A stretch of DNA of 64,000 nucleotides, taken from positions 1 to 64,000 of the forward strand of contig NZ_MQTS01000023.1 of assembly GCF_020532825.1 (NCBI RefSeq). The letters run 5' to 3'. Position 1 is the first letter of the stretch. Each line of letters begins with the position of its first letter. The stretch is from Arthrobacter sp. SO3. Its GTDB lineage: Bacteria; Actinomycetota; Actinomycetes; Actinomycetales; Micrococcaceae. This document shows, piece after piece, positions 55,657-63,358 of this stretch. Below the pieces are notes generated by a model. The model saw only the letters and a list, made by a program, of their open reading frames with translations. It was not told where the DNA came from and made no database searches. Position numbers and translations under genes: made by a program.

Positions 55657-56199
55657 CTAGTCTGGCGACCGGTGGAGGACAAAGATGCCGCCGTATGCGG
55701 GCTGGTCCGATCTCTGCCGATCACTGTCGGTGTATTCGCTCAGCACAGCATAGATGCGCGTGGTGAGGTCCTCAGCGTCTGCTTTGGAGAGGTGCAGCAC
55801 GAAGCGTGAGAGGCTGGCAAGCGCATCCGGCCCTGCTTCGGACAGCTCTTCCCGGAACGCCTCGACCGGTGCCAGCGGACCGCCCGGTCCAGCTTCACGC
55901 AGTGCGGTGTCCAGACTCCAGGACCGCCCCGTGGAACGATACGGCTTCTCCAGCGCACCGCTCTCGCCCGTGCGGACCTCGGCGGGTTCCAGGAATCCAG
56001 TCGAGAGCAATTGCCGCACGTGGTAGAGCATCGTCCCCGGGTCCTGGCCCAGCCGGTCGGCGAGCTGCTTATTGGTCAGTTCGTGGAGCCCGCACAGACG
56101 CAGGATCCTCAGGCGCAACGGATGGGCCAGCGCCTTAATTTCGCGGGCGCTTGCTGCGGGTTTTTTCCCGTCCGCGCTGGTCTGTTCTGCGTCCGTCAT
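55657..56199 (-). CDS. ArsR-like winged-helix regulator
   Basis: The 180-residue protein has an N-terminal winged helix (EIKALAHPLRLRILRLCGLHELTNKQLADRLGQDPGTMLYHVRQLLSTGFLEP) and a C-terminal helical region of about 90 residues. This shape is common in regulators of adjacent MFS exporters. It is divergent from the MFS gene, with 75 bp between starts, and probably represses it. Possible binding sites are the CATCC-N7-GGATG repeat at 56205-56221 and the palindrome at 56259-56273. Confidence 0.87.
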   Translation of the reverse strand: MTDAEQTSADGKKPAASAREIKALAHPLRLRILRLCGLHELTNKQLADRLGQDPGTMLYHVRQLLSTGFLEPAEVRTGESGALEKPYRSTGRSWSLDTALREAGPGGPLAPVEAFREELSEAGPDALASLSRFVLHLSKADAEDLTTRIYAVLSEYTDSDRQRSDQPAYGGIFVLHRSPD

Positions 56200-56204
56200 G
56201 TACT

Positions 56205-56221
56205 CATCCTACAAACGGATG
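56205..56221. promoter_or_regulatory. Inverted repeat CATCC-N7-GGATG near the wHTH start
   Basis: Five-base arms, with partly symmetric GTAC flanks, 6 bp upstream of the regulator ATG. It is short, so this is a tentative autoregulatory site. Confidence 0.45.
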
Positions 56222-56258
56222 TACTGGATTCAAGCCCCCTTGAATTTTCTCAATCAAT

Positions 56259-56273
56259 GGTGAATGGTTCACC
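56259..56273. promoter_or_regulatory. Palindrome GGTGAA-TGG-TTCACC directly before MFS start
   Basis: Perfect six-base arms with a three-base spacer, ending one base before the MFS ATG at 56275. It may be an operator or an RNA hairpin that limits ribosome access, since no other ribosome-binding site is evident. Confidence 0.65.
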
Positions 56274-56274
56274 T

Positions 56275-57525
56275 ATGACTGATCAAACCGCGCAGGTGAA
56301 AGAACGGCATCGTGCGCCGCTGGGTGTGTCCTACTGGAAGCTGTGGACCTCATCCGGGCTGTCCAACCTCGCGGACGGCGTCTTCAAGATCGCGCTGCCG
56401 CTGCTGGCCATTCAGCTCACCCAGTCACCCACGCTGATTGCCGGGCTGAGCGTCGCAGCGACGCTCCCGTGGCTTCTCTTCGCCCTGACTGCCGGAGCCC
56501 TGGCCGACCGGCTTGACCGGCGCAAGCTCATGTTGTGGGCCAACCTCAGCCGCGCGTTCCTCCCCGCCGTGCTGATCGCCGTCATCTTGCTGGATTTCGG
56601 CTCCATCTGGGCTCTGTACGTTGTCGCCCTGATGGTGGGCGTGGCTGAAACGCTCTACGACACCTCCGCGCAGTCGATCATGCCCCAGGTGGTGCACCGG
56701 GATCAGCTGTCGCGCGCCAACGGCCGGCTCTACGCCGTCGAACTCACCGCCAACCAGTTCGTGGGTCCCCCACTGGGTGGGCTGCTGGTGGCCATCGGCG
56801 TCACTGCGGGCCTTGCCGTGCCGGCGGCACTGTGGCTTGCGGCCGTCGGTGGCCTGCTCCTGGTCCCAGGGGCTTTCCGCACGGAACGGGAGCAGAAGAC
56901 CACACTGCGATTCGACATCGGTGAGGGGTTGCGGTTCCTCTGGAACCAGAAAATACTTCGCACCCTCGCGGTAATGACCGGAGTATTCAACTTCGCATCC
57001 AGCGCGGCATTCGCGGTCCTGGTGCTGTTTGCCGTGGGCCCGGCGTCAGAAATGAAGCTGTCCGAAGTGGGGTTCGGCCTGCTCTTGACCACCTCCGCTC
57101 TTGGCGCCTTCGTTGGCTCCCTTATCTCCGAATGGGCGGAGGCCCGGCTGGGCCGTTCGAAGTCCCTCGCGCTCACGATCTTTGGGAGCGCGCTGTTAGT
57201 AGGTGCGCCCGCCGTGACCCACAACCCCTACATTCTTGGCCCCATCCTCTTTGTGGGCGGCATGCTGATCATGCTGTGGAACGTCATCACCGTCTCCCTG
57301 CGCCAGCGCATTGCTCCCAACCGCTTGCTGGGCAGAGTCAACAGCGCCTACCGCCTGCTGGCGTGGGGCACCATGCCGCTCGGTGCGGCAGCGGGCGGTC
57401 TGCTGGCCCAATGGCTGGGCCTGCAGGCCATGTTCGGCATCATGGGGGTCCTGACCCTCGCGCTGCTGGGGATGATGCCGATCCTCACGGACAAGGCGAT
57501 CGCCGCGGCCGACGTCGAATCCTGA
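56275..57525 (+). CDS. MFS transporter, probable drug exporter
   Basis: The 416-residue protein has 12 predicted transmembrane segments and MFS motif GALADRLDRRKLM after TM2. SLRQRIAPNRLLGRVNSAYR in the second half is typical of the MFS_3/enterobactin-exporter-like group, which includes macrolide and siderophore exporters. Its divergent winged-helix partner suggests induced export of a toxic compound. Start at ATG 56275; an upstream ATG at 56257 would include the palindrome. Confidence 0.87.
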   Translation: MTDQTAQVKERHRAPLGVSYWKLWTSSGLSNLADGVFKIALPLLAIQLTQSPTLIAGLSVAATLPWLLFALTAGALADRLDRRKLMLWANLSRAFLPAVLIAVILLDFGSIWALYVVALMVGVAETLYDTSAQSIMPQVVHRDQLSRANGRLYAVELTANQFVGPPLGGLLVAIGVTAGLAVPAALWLAAVGGLLLVPGAFRTEREQKTTLRFDIGEGLRFLWNQKILRTLAVMTGVFNFASSAAFAVLVLFAVGPASEMKLSEVGFGLLLTTSALGAFVGSLISEWAEARLGRSKSLALTIFGSALLVGAPAVTHNPYILGPILFVGGMLIMLWNVITVSLRQRIAPNRLLGRVNSAYRLLAWGTMPLGAAAGGLLAQWLGLQAMFGIMGVLTLALLGMMPILTDKAIAAADVES

Positions 57526-57695
57526 ATTGCGCTGGCCCTTTCCGGCTTCCGCGCGGCCGTTGCGAGGGGCCGGACCGTTCATTATTCCCCGCTACCGCTG
57601 CCTTCGAGGCCGTGGTACGTTCAGCGTGATCAGGATGTCCTAACAGGCCCCTATCCAGCCCGGCTCCTGGCACAACCCAGAAAGCAGAGGCAACG

Positions 57696-57956
57696 ATGCC
57701 AACATTAATGATCTTCCACGAAGTCGACGACGTTGAGCACTGGCTCAGCTCAACAAAAAGGCAAGACCTGTTCGGGCCGCTGGGCATCACGGTTCGACCA
57801 TTCATCGACCCGGCAAAGAGCCACCGTGTAGGCCTGATCGTCCAAGTCCCCGACATGGAAACCTTCCAGCGAATCATGGAGTCCGAAGAGGCAGCCGAAG
57901 CGATGAAATTCGACGGCGTCCGTCCGGACACAATCCTGACGCTGGTCGAGCCCTAG
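57696..57956 (+). CDS. Small conserved hypothetical protein
   Basis: The 86-residue soluble protein (MPTLMIFHEVDDVEHWLSST...) has an alternating strand/helix pattern like small dimeric alpha/beta-barrel proteins. I cannot assign a function. AGAGG precedes the ATG. It stands alone between the MFS exporter and the histidine phosphatase gene. Confidence 0.7.
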   Translation: MPTLMIFHEVDDVEHWLSSTKRQDLFGPLGITVRPFIDPAKSHRVGLIVQVPDMETFQRIMESEEAAEAMKFDGVRPDTILTLVEP

Positions 57957-58081
57957 GCACCGCCGGGCCCGGCCCTGGTTCCGGTTGCAAGGATGTCCCG
58001 GCGGAGTTCCCGGCCGTTCGGGGGCGGTTGGTGGGACCTCGTAACAACGCCGCCGCCGGGATCCAGTGGAGAATGGAACGC

Positions 58082-58666
58082 ATGACCCTCACGACGTTCG
58101 CCCTTGTCCGCCATGGCCAGACGGACTGGAACGCTCAGCGCCGGCTGCAGGGGTCCACCAACATTCCACTGAACGACGTCGGCCGCGGCCAGTCGCGCGA
58201 CGCCGTCGCCGTCCTGGCCGGCTACGAGTGGGACGCGATTGTGTCGTCGCCGCTGATCCGTGCCGCGGAAACCGCCGACCTCATTGCGGCAGGCCTGGGA
58301 CTCGGCCTCGTCCGCCGCGTACCTGAGCTCACCGAACGCAGCTTTGGACCCGCCGAGGGCCTGCAGGACGGCCCCGAACTGGACGCGCTGCGCATCCCCG
58401 GCGGATTCCGTGGCGCAGAAAGCGAGGACGGTGCAGGCCGCCGCGGGTTGGCCGCGCTCGACGCCCTCGCCGAGGAGTACCGCGGTCGCCGCGTCCTGGT
58501 GGTGGCCCACGGCTCCCTTATCCGTGTGAGCCTCAGCCGTGCTATTGGCCGCACCCTGCAAAGCATCGACAACGCCGCGCTCAACCTGGCCCACCACCAT
58601 CCCGTTGACGGCTGGCAGCTCGAGTACTTCAACGGCGAGCGGATTGTCGCCGGCATTCCGGGCTAA
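58082..58666 (+). CDS. Histidine phosphatase family protein (phosphoglycerate mutase-like)
   Basis: The 194-residue enzyme has the catalytic LVRHGQTDWN motif, with the phospho-accepting His early in the chain, and the second His in VVAHGSLIRV. The short length and PELTERSFGPAEG segment fit the broad-specificity phosphatase branch more than glycolytic mutases. ATGs at 58073 and 58082 are possible; I use the second by motif spacing. Its stop overlaps the convergent GNAT stop. Confidence 0.87.
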   Translation: MTLTTFALVRHGQTDWNAQRRLQGSTNIPLNDVGRGQSRDAVAVLAGYEWDAIVSSPLIRAAETADLIAAGLGLGLVRRVPELTERSFGPAEGLQDGPELDALRIPGGFRGAESEDGAGRRGLAALDALAEEYRGRRVLVVAHGSLIRVSLSRAIGRTLQSIDNAALNLAHHHPVDGWQLEYFNGERIVAGIPG

Positions 58667-59268
58667 TCCGCACTGTCACCTGCAGCCAAAGCGTCCCACC
58701 GGGTGTTGGACACAACGTTCCGCAGGAGAGTCCGAACGCGTTCGCACAGGCCATGGTGAGTCTCTTCGGCAAGGTGTTTCGACGGTGGCCTTTCAGAGCC
58801 CACGTGTGATGCCTCGAAGCCCAGACGCTGATAGAACCGGTGCGCGGCGACCCTGGACCCGTCGGACGTGAGCTGGACCAACTGCGCACCGCGCCGGCGG
58901 CCTTCGTTGATCGCCCAGGTGATCATGGCGCCTCCGAGGCCGTTGCTCCGCAGGTCCGACCGAACGCGCACCGCTTCAATCTGCAGCCTTGTGGCCCCGC
59001 CCCGGGCGAGCCCGGGAATGAATGTCAGCTGCATGGTCGCAACAACCTCATCTGCCGCCGTGACGACGGCGACAAGCAGCTGGGCAGGATCGGCCTCCAT
59101 TGCCTGAAAGGCACGGGTATAGGGATCCCGGTCCTCGATCGCTGCCGGGTCGACGGAGGACCGAAGGGAGTCAGCAGCCATAAGCCCCACGATCGGACCC
59201 ACGTCAGATGCTTCGGCGTTCCGAAGCGTGAACGGACCGCCCGGGAGATCAAGTTCAGCGAGAGTCAT
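58663..59268 (-). CDS. GNAT acetyltransferase with acquired C-terminal tail
   Basis: The 201-residue protein has a GNAT core with the acetyl-CoA loop VRSDLRSNGLGGAMITWAI and the family end RFYQRLGFEASHVG. It should acetylate a small molecule or protein. After this normal end, 44 more residues follow (from SERPPSKHL to DSAD). Most of that tail is encoded by the antisense of a decayed alpha/beta hydrolase 3' end (58680-58767), so the original stop was probably lost and the frame ran into the relic. The start at ATG 59268 has GGGG close upstream. Confidence 0.8.
   Translation of the reverse strand: MTLAELDLPGGPFTLRNAEASDVGPIVGLMAADSLRSSVDPAAIEDRDPYTRAFQAMEADPAQLLVAVVTAADEVVATMQLTFIPGLARGGATRLQIEAVRVRSDLRSNGLGGAMITWAINEGRRRGAQLVQLTSDGSRVAAHRFYQRLGFEASHVGSERPPSKHLAEETHHGLCERVRTLLRNVVSNTRWDALAAGDSAD
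58680..58767 (+). pseudogene. Relic of alpha/beta hydrolase 3' end
   Basis: On the plus strand this reads VPPGVGHNVPQESPNAFAQA and MVSLF, closely matching the C-terminus of the hydrolase at 54727-55620 (VLPGIGHNVPQENPDAFAQS). The DNA match over 58690-58767 is high, by eye above 80%. The rest of the gene is gone. It lies 14 bp after the histidine phosphatase stop and within the GNAT gene on the other strand. Confidence 0.8.
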
Positions 59269-59382
59269 TTCCCCAGTATTCCAGCCACCGGCACGACGGC
59301 TTCGCAGCACTTCAGCCTCTGGTTGTTCGGTGCTCCCTGACACTGAGGCCAGCGCGGGACAGAATCCCTTGGACCTCCTCTG

Positions 59383-59967
59383 TCATGAGGGCTTGGGCCG
59401 CGCGCGTACGTGCATACGCTCTCCCTGCTGTCCAAACAGACTGATGAACTCGACGGGTCTGCCGTCAGCGCTGGCAAACCAGTGCGGTGTGTGGGTGTCG
59501 AATTCCGCAGCTTCGCCGGGGCGAAGTTCAAAGTCCTTGTCGCCCAGCACCAGCCGCAGTCGTCCGTTGAGGATGTAAACCCATTCGTAGCCCTCGTGAA
59601 CGCGCGGGTCGGGCTCTGCCCCGCGGGCATCACCGTCGAGCACCATCTTGAAGGCCTGCAGTCCACCGGGGCGGCGTGTGAGAGGAACAGCCGTCATGCC
59701 GGCATGGGTGATGGGCTGCAGGTGAATTCTCGGATCCCCGGTGGGCGGCGCGCCGACCAGATCATCGAGGGGAACACCGTACAACCTCGCGAGGGGCAAC
59801 AGGATTTCGAGGTTGGGCCTGCGTTGGCCGGATTCCAGGCGGGACAGTGTGCTCACCGATACTCCGGATGCAGAGGACACATCTCCGAGGGTGAGGTTCC
59901 GTTCCGTACGGAGTGCCCGAAGCCGGGGGCCGACCGCCCCAAGAACATCGTCAAGCTCAGTTTCCAT
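59383..59967 (-). CDS. XRE-family regulator with cupin domain
   Basis: The 194-residue protein has an N-terminal XRE helix-turn-helix (LTLGDVSSASGVSVSTLSRLESGQRRPNLEIL) and a C-terminal cupin (VHEGYEWVYILNGRLRLVLGDKDFELRPGEAAEF). GGGGAT precedes ATG 59967; the ATG eight codons upstream lacks a ribosome-binding site. It is divergent from the thioredoxin-reductase-like and methyltransferase genes, an arrangement frequent in actinobacteria, and probably represses them. Confidence 0.9.
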   Translation of the reverse strand: METELDDVLGAVGPRLRALRTERNLTLGDVSSASGVSVSTLSRLESGQRRPNLEILLPLARLYGVPLDDLVGAPPTGDPRIHLQPITHAGMTAVPLTRRPGGLQAFKMVLDGDARGAEPDPRVHEGYEWVYILNGRLRLVLGDKDFELRPGEAAEFDTHTPHWFASADGRPVEFISLFGQQGERMHVRARPKPS

Positions 59968-59974
59968 ATCCCCA

Positions 59975-60006
59975 TTTTGCCATAACGGCAATCATGTTTG
60001 TCAAAA
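59975..60006. promoter_or_regulatory. Candidate XRE operator region
   Basis: Inverted TTTTGNCA (59975-59982) and TGNCAAAA (59999-60006), with an inner TTGCC-N5-GGCAA repeat at 59977-59991. It lies 8 bp from the regulator start and 84 bp before the oxidoreductase start. The AT-rich context fits a promoter. Confidence 0.55.
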
Positions 60007-60089
60007 GTGGTTTATGCGATGGAAGCTGATGTAACCGCCCCAGGACTCCGGCGGCGAAACTTTCAGGACGCGCAGAAGGACAAATCTGT

Positions 60090-61154
60090 ATGGACACCAC
60101 ACGGTATGACGTTGTAATTGTTGGTGGCGGCGCGGCGGGACTCAGCGCCGCCACGACGCTGGGCCGGGCGCTTCGCTCGGTGCTGGTCATCGATTCCGGA
60201 ACTCCACGCAACGGGCCCGCGGCAGGTGTACACGGTTATCTTTCGAGGGACGGCATGAACCCCGGGGAGCTCCTGTCCATCGGACGCAGCGAAGTGCTCT
60301 CCTATGGAGGTACGGTCATTGACGGCGAAGCCGTTTCGGCACGGCGTACCCCCGATGGATTCGAGGTGATACTCGGAGATAGCCGCCGGTTCTCCGGCAG
60401 ACGCCTCCTGGTCACCACCGGCCTGACGGACGAGCTGCCTCCCATCGACGGGCTGCGGGAGCAATGGGGCAACGGCGTTGTGCACTGCCCCTACTGCCAT
60501 GGCTGGGAAATCCGCGGGCAACGGATTGGAGTGCTGGGCACGGGCCCGCTGTCCGTCCATCAGACACTGTTGTTCAGGCAGTGGTCCCCGGACATCACGC
60601 TCTTCCTCAACGACACCGTGGAACCCACCGACGAGGAGTGGGACAAGCTCGCTGCCCGGTCCGTAAGGGTCGTTGACGGTGCCGTGGCTTCTGTCGACGC
60701 TGTCGGTGGTGTCCTCACAGGGCTCACGCTCCGCCAGGGGTCCTCGTTCGACGTACAGGCTCTGGCTGTCGGAACACGGATGGAGGCCAGATCCGAGCTG
60801 CTGGAATCACTCGGGCTAAGTTCCCAGGTGCACCCGTCGGGGGCCGGACGGTTTATCGAGACCGACGCCATGGGCGCGACGGCCGTCCGCGGAGTGTATG
60901 CGGCCGGCAATGTCTCCAACCTAATGGCTCAGGTGATCACCGCGGCGGCCGAGGGTGTCATGAGCGGCGCACGGATCAACGCCGACCTCATCGAGGAGGA
61001 AACCCTGTGGGCCGTTGAGGGGCACTTCGGCCCCTTCTCGGCCGCCTCGGAGGCAGCCGTCTCTAAGATCGTGCTGGGTCACCGACGCCATGGCTTTGAT
61101 GATGGTCGGAAAGCCGCCGGCCTGGGCCCTGCGGCCACAGTAGAAAGACGATGA
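60090..61154 (+). CDS. Thioredoxin reductase-like FAD oxidoreductase
   Basis: The 354-residue flavoprotein has the FAD motif VVIVGGGAAGLSAA (8-21), the redox-active pair Cys133-Cys136 in HCPYCHGWE, an NAD(P)-binding GVLGTGPLSVHQ and the closing GVYAAGNVSN. It resembles thioredoxin reductase but has the CPYC/HGWE form of stand-alone family members that often sit next to XRE regulators and methyltransferases. The physiological electron acceptor is unknown. Its stop overlaps the methyltransferase start (ATGA). Confidence 0.88.
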   Translation: MDTTRYDVVIVGGGAAGLSAATTLGRALRSVLVIDSGTPRNGPAAGVHGYLSRDGMNPGELLSIGRSEVLSYGGTVIDGEAVSARRTPDGFEVILGDSRRFSGRRLLVTTGLTDELPPIDGLREQWGNGVVHCPYCHGWEIRGQRIGVLGTGPLSVHQTLLFRQWSPDITLFLNDTVEPTDEEWDKLAARSVRVVDGAVASVDAVGGVLTGLTLRQGSSFDVQALAVGTRMEARSELLESLGLSSQVHPSGAGRFIETDAMGATAVRGVYAAGNVSNLMAQVITAAAEGVMSGARINADLIEEETLWAVEGHFGPFSAASEAAVSKIVLGHRRHGFDDGRKAAGLGPAATVERR

Positions 61155-61945
61155 ACATGGATCACCAGCACCACCAGCGATCTGCCAGCCATGACCAGCA
61201 CCGCGTCCTCGACCTCGATGCCGAGGTGTTCGGCGACCACCTCGCTGCAGTCCTGGACTTGACCGGGGTGCCTGCCGCGCGCAGCGTCGTTGACCTCGGC
61301 GCCGGCACCGGCGCAGGTAGTCGGCTGCTTCGCCAGCGGTACCCCGACGCCGCGGTGACGTGCGTCGACAACGACCCGCAGATGCTCGAGCTGCTGCGCG
61401 GACAGGGCTTCACCGTGGTCGAGGCCGACCTCGACGACGGCTTCCCTGCCCTGGCCGGCCCCTTGATCGCGGCGGATGCAGCGGCCGAGGCGCCCGTTGA
61501 CCTGGTGTGGGCATCGTCCTCGCTGCACCACGTTGCCCACCCCGCACGGCTGCTGTCGGGGGTCCGCCGGGCACTGGCGCAGGGCGGGGTCCTGGCCGTC
61601 GTCGAGCTCGCCGGTCTGCCCCGCTTCCTGAGCCATACGCGCGGGGCGCTGCTGGAGCAGCGCTGCCATGCCGCTGCGGAGGCCGAGGGGTGGAACCACC
61701 ACCCGGACTGGACGCGGGTCATCGAGGCCGCAGGGTTCGATGTCACCATGTCCGAGGTGACGGCCGTCGCACCCGTGACTCCGGCTGCACGGGAGTACGC
61801 CCAGCAATGGTTCGCGCGCTTCTCGGACCTGGCGGCTCTGACCGCGGACGACCGCGACGCCTTGGAAGAGCTGCTGGAGCGGTTCTCCGACATCGAGCTG
61901 GAACCCCGCGCCACCCGGACCGTCTGGGTGGCCACCCCCGACTAG
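61151..61945 (+). CDS. Class I SAM-dependent methyltransferase
   Basis: The 264-residue protein has SAM motif I VVDLGAGTGAGSRLL, the acidic loop CVDNDPQML and a post-motif LVWASSSLHHVAHPARLL. The His-rich N-terminus (MNMDHQHHQRSASHDQH) is unusual and could bind metal. It is translationally coupled to the FAD oxidoreductase by a four-base overlap. The substrate is unknown. Confidence 0.88.
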   Translation: MNMDHQHHQRSASHDQHRVLDLDAEVFGDHLAAVLDLTGVPAARSVVDLGAGTGAGSRLLRQRYPDAAVTCVDNDPQMLELLRGQGFTVVEADLDDGFPALAGPLIAADAAAEAPVDLVWASSSLHHVAHPARLLSGVRRALAQGGVLAVVELAGLPRFLSHTRGALLEQRCHAAAEAEGWNHHPDWTRVIEAAGFDVTMSEVTAVAPVTPAAREYAQQWFARFSDLAALTADDRDALEELLERFSDIELEPRATRTVWVATPD

Positions 61946-62107
61946 AACCAGGAGCTGCCCTGAGCGAGCACGTCCCGAAGCAGAACCGTCCCAGAAGGCT
62001 CTCCGGCCTTGGGTTTCACATGCAAAAAGTCGCAGCTGGTGTAATCGAAGTATTGTTCGAGGACGGACGCCAGCACGGCTAGCAGGGGTCGGGTGCTTGT
62101 TTGTCGG

Positions 62108-62713
62108 CTACTTCTCGCAGCCGACCCCGTCGCCGTCGCGGTCCAGGCTGCGGCTGTAGCCTGGCTGGCCGGCGTAGATCGGAGCTGCTCCGGCCGCTTT
62201 CACGGCGGTGCAGTTCGCGTAGAACGCTGCGGGTGCCGGTGCGGGGGCCACGTAGGGCGCAGGTGCGGGTGCCGGGGCCACGTAGGGCGCGGGCACGGCA
62301 GCGGGTGCCGGGGCCACGTAGGGGGCCGGGGCAGCAACTACTGGTGCGGGTTCCGCAGTCGTTGGGGTCGGGGTTGGCGTCGGCGTGGCTTCCGTGAGGT
62401 GCCTGACGCCGAGGTTTACGGTGGTTCCCTTGGCCACTTGGGCACCTTCGTTAGGGTCCTGGGAAGTGACCTGCCAGTTCTTCTTGGCAATGATCGACTT
62501 GCCGTCGGTAGTGTCCACAGCTTCGACTCTGAGCCCCAGGTCCTTTAACTGATCGGTGGCTTTATCGAGCGTCAAGCCCATCACGCCTGGAACCGTTACG
62601 GTATCCGCGGCTGCCGGGACAGCAGTCGCGGTCGGCTGCGTCGCAGCTTGCTTGCCGCCGCATCCGGTCAGCATGAGGCCGGCCAGCACAACCAATGTCA
62701 GTGTCTTCTTCAA
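62108..62713 (-). CDS. PASTA-excalibur lipoprotein
   Basis: The 201-residue protein has a lipobox LTGC (Cys18), one PASTA domain (about 38-105, with TVTVPGVMGLTLDKATDQLKDLG), a Pro/Ala/Thr linker with repeated APAPYVAP units (about 107-163) and a C-terminal excalibur domain ending DRDGDGVGCEK, a calcium-binding-like loop. PASTA domains bind peptidoglycan fragments. It is probably anchored outside the membrane and touches the cell wall. The repeats are encoded by three GGGGCCACGTAGGG units in the plus strand. Confidence 0.88.
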   Translation of the reverse strand: MKKTLTLVVLAGLMLTGCGGKQAATQPTATAVPAAADTVTVPGVMGLTLDKATDQLKDLGLRVEAVDTTDGKSIIAKKNWQVTSQDPNEGAQVAKGTTVNLGVRHLTEATPTPTPTPTTAEPAPVVAAPAPYVAPAPAAVPAPYVAPAPAPAPYVAPAPAPAAFYANCTAVKAAGAAPIYAGQPGYSRSLDRDGDGVGCEK

Positions 62714-62902
62714 TTTTCCCCCTGCCGGGTTGCCCCGGTGAACTATGGCGCTGCCGGAACTGTCAGGAAGGGCGTGAATGCCAGAAGCTTCCGAAGGGCT
62801 CGCTGGGCAACAAGCTATCAGTTGAAGGGGCAGGCGGGGGCGGACATGCCCGATTACAACGTTTGCCGAGCTATTTCACCGGTGAGGAATTCCGAGCTTG
62901 CT

Positions 62903-63067
62903 TTAGTTGACGGCTGTTCTGGAGAGCCTCCGCGCGATCAGAAGCTCGTTCGCAGCGCAAGTGTTCATCGCCTTCTGCACCAGCACCTCGGTGCGGCTCT
63001 CCACCGAGCTCGTGGCCTCGTCCGGGATCAGTACGGATGGGCGGGCCAGGAACGCCCGGGCGATGTT
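62903..63067 (-). pseudogene. ABC exporter ATPase remnant (Walker B to H-loop)
   Basis: The minus strand reads [20 protein letters not shown] then [16 protein letters not shown] and LLIARRLS, then stops. This is the Walker B/D-loop/H-loop segment of an ABC exporter ATPase. The Walker A and signature motifs are absent, Leu before the Walker B Asp is now Pro and the switch His is lost. It is a decayed fragment of about 55 codons. Confidence 0.75.
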
Positions 63068-63072
63068 GTCCG

Positions 63073-63106
63073 GTGTCGGACGGCGGGACTTCCCGCCGTC
63101 CTACAC
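63073..63106. terminator. Hairpin terminator, GACGGCGGGA family copy 3
   Basis: A 15-bp stem with one mismatch around core GGACGGCGGGA, loop CT. It lies beside the ABC remnant, about 250 bp past the glutamate decarboxylase stop. It has the same core as the hairpins at 7935-7965 and 20187-20222. Confidence 0.7.
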
Positions 63107-63358
63107 TTGCGTTGTGTGCCCCCTGGCAGGTATTCCATGAATCGTCAGCGGCACCGGCCGCCACCGCGGACACGGCGCCGCACGTATAGTCCGGCAGCTC
63201 GGCGCCCATCATGAAATGCAAACGGGATGAAACCCGCTGCGCGCTCTACCTCATCCTCGCCGCTGACGCCTCCAGGCCGGGGAACACGGTAGATGTGATC
63301 CCCTTCCCGCATCAGCCCGGTCGGGATGTGCCGGAGCCGGAGTCACCGTTGCACTGAA

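Larger units (their letters stand above)
62714..63358. other. 645-bp stretch without an intact gene
   Basis: It holds the ABC-ATPase remnant (62903-63067) and the hairpin at 63073-63106. The remainder (62714-62902 and 63107-63358) shows only very short frames that I do not accept as genes. Confidence 0.5.

Noticed and set aside
63137-63357. Two short overlapping plus-strand frames (25 and 48 codons)
   Set aside because: They share an ATGA overlap but are Arg- or Pro-rich, lack ribosome-binding sites and lie in a region of gene remnants.
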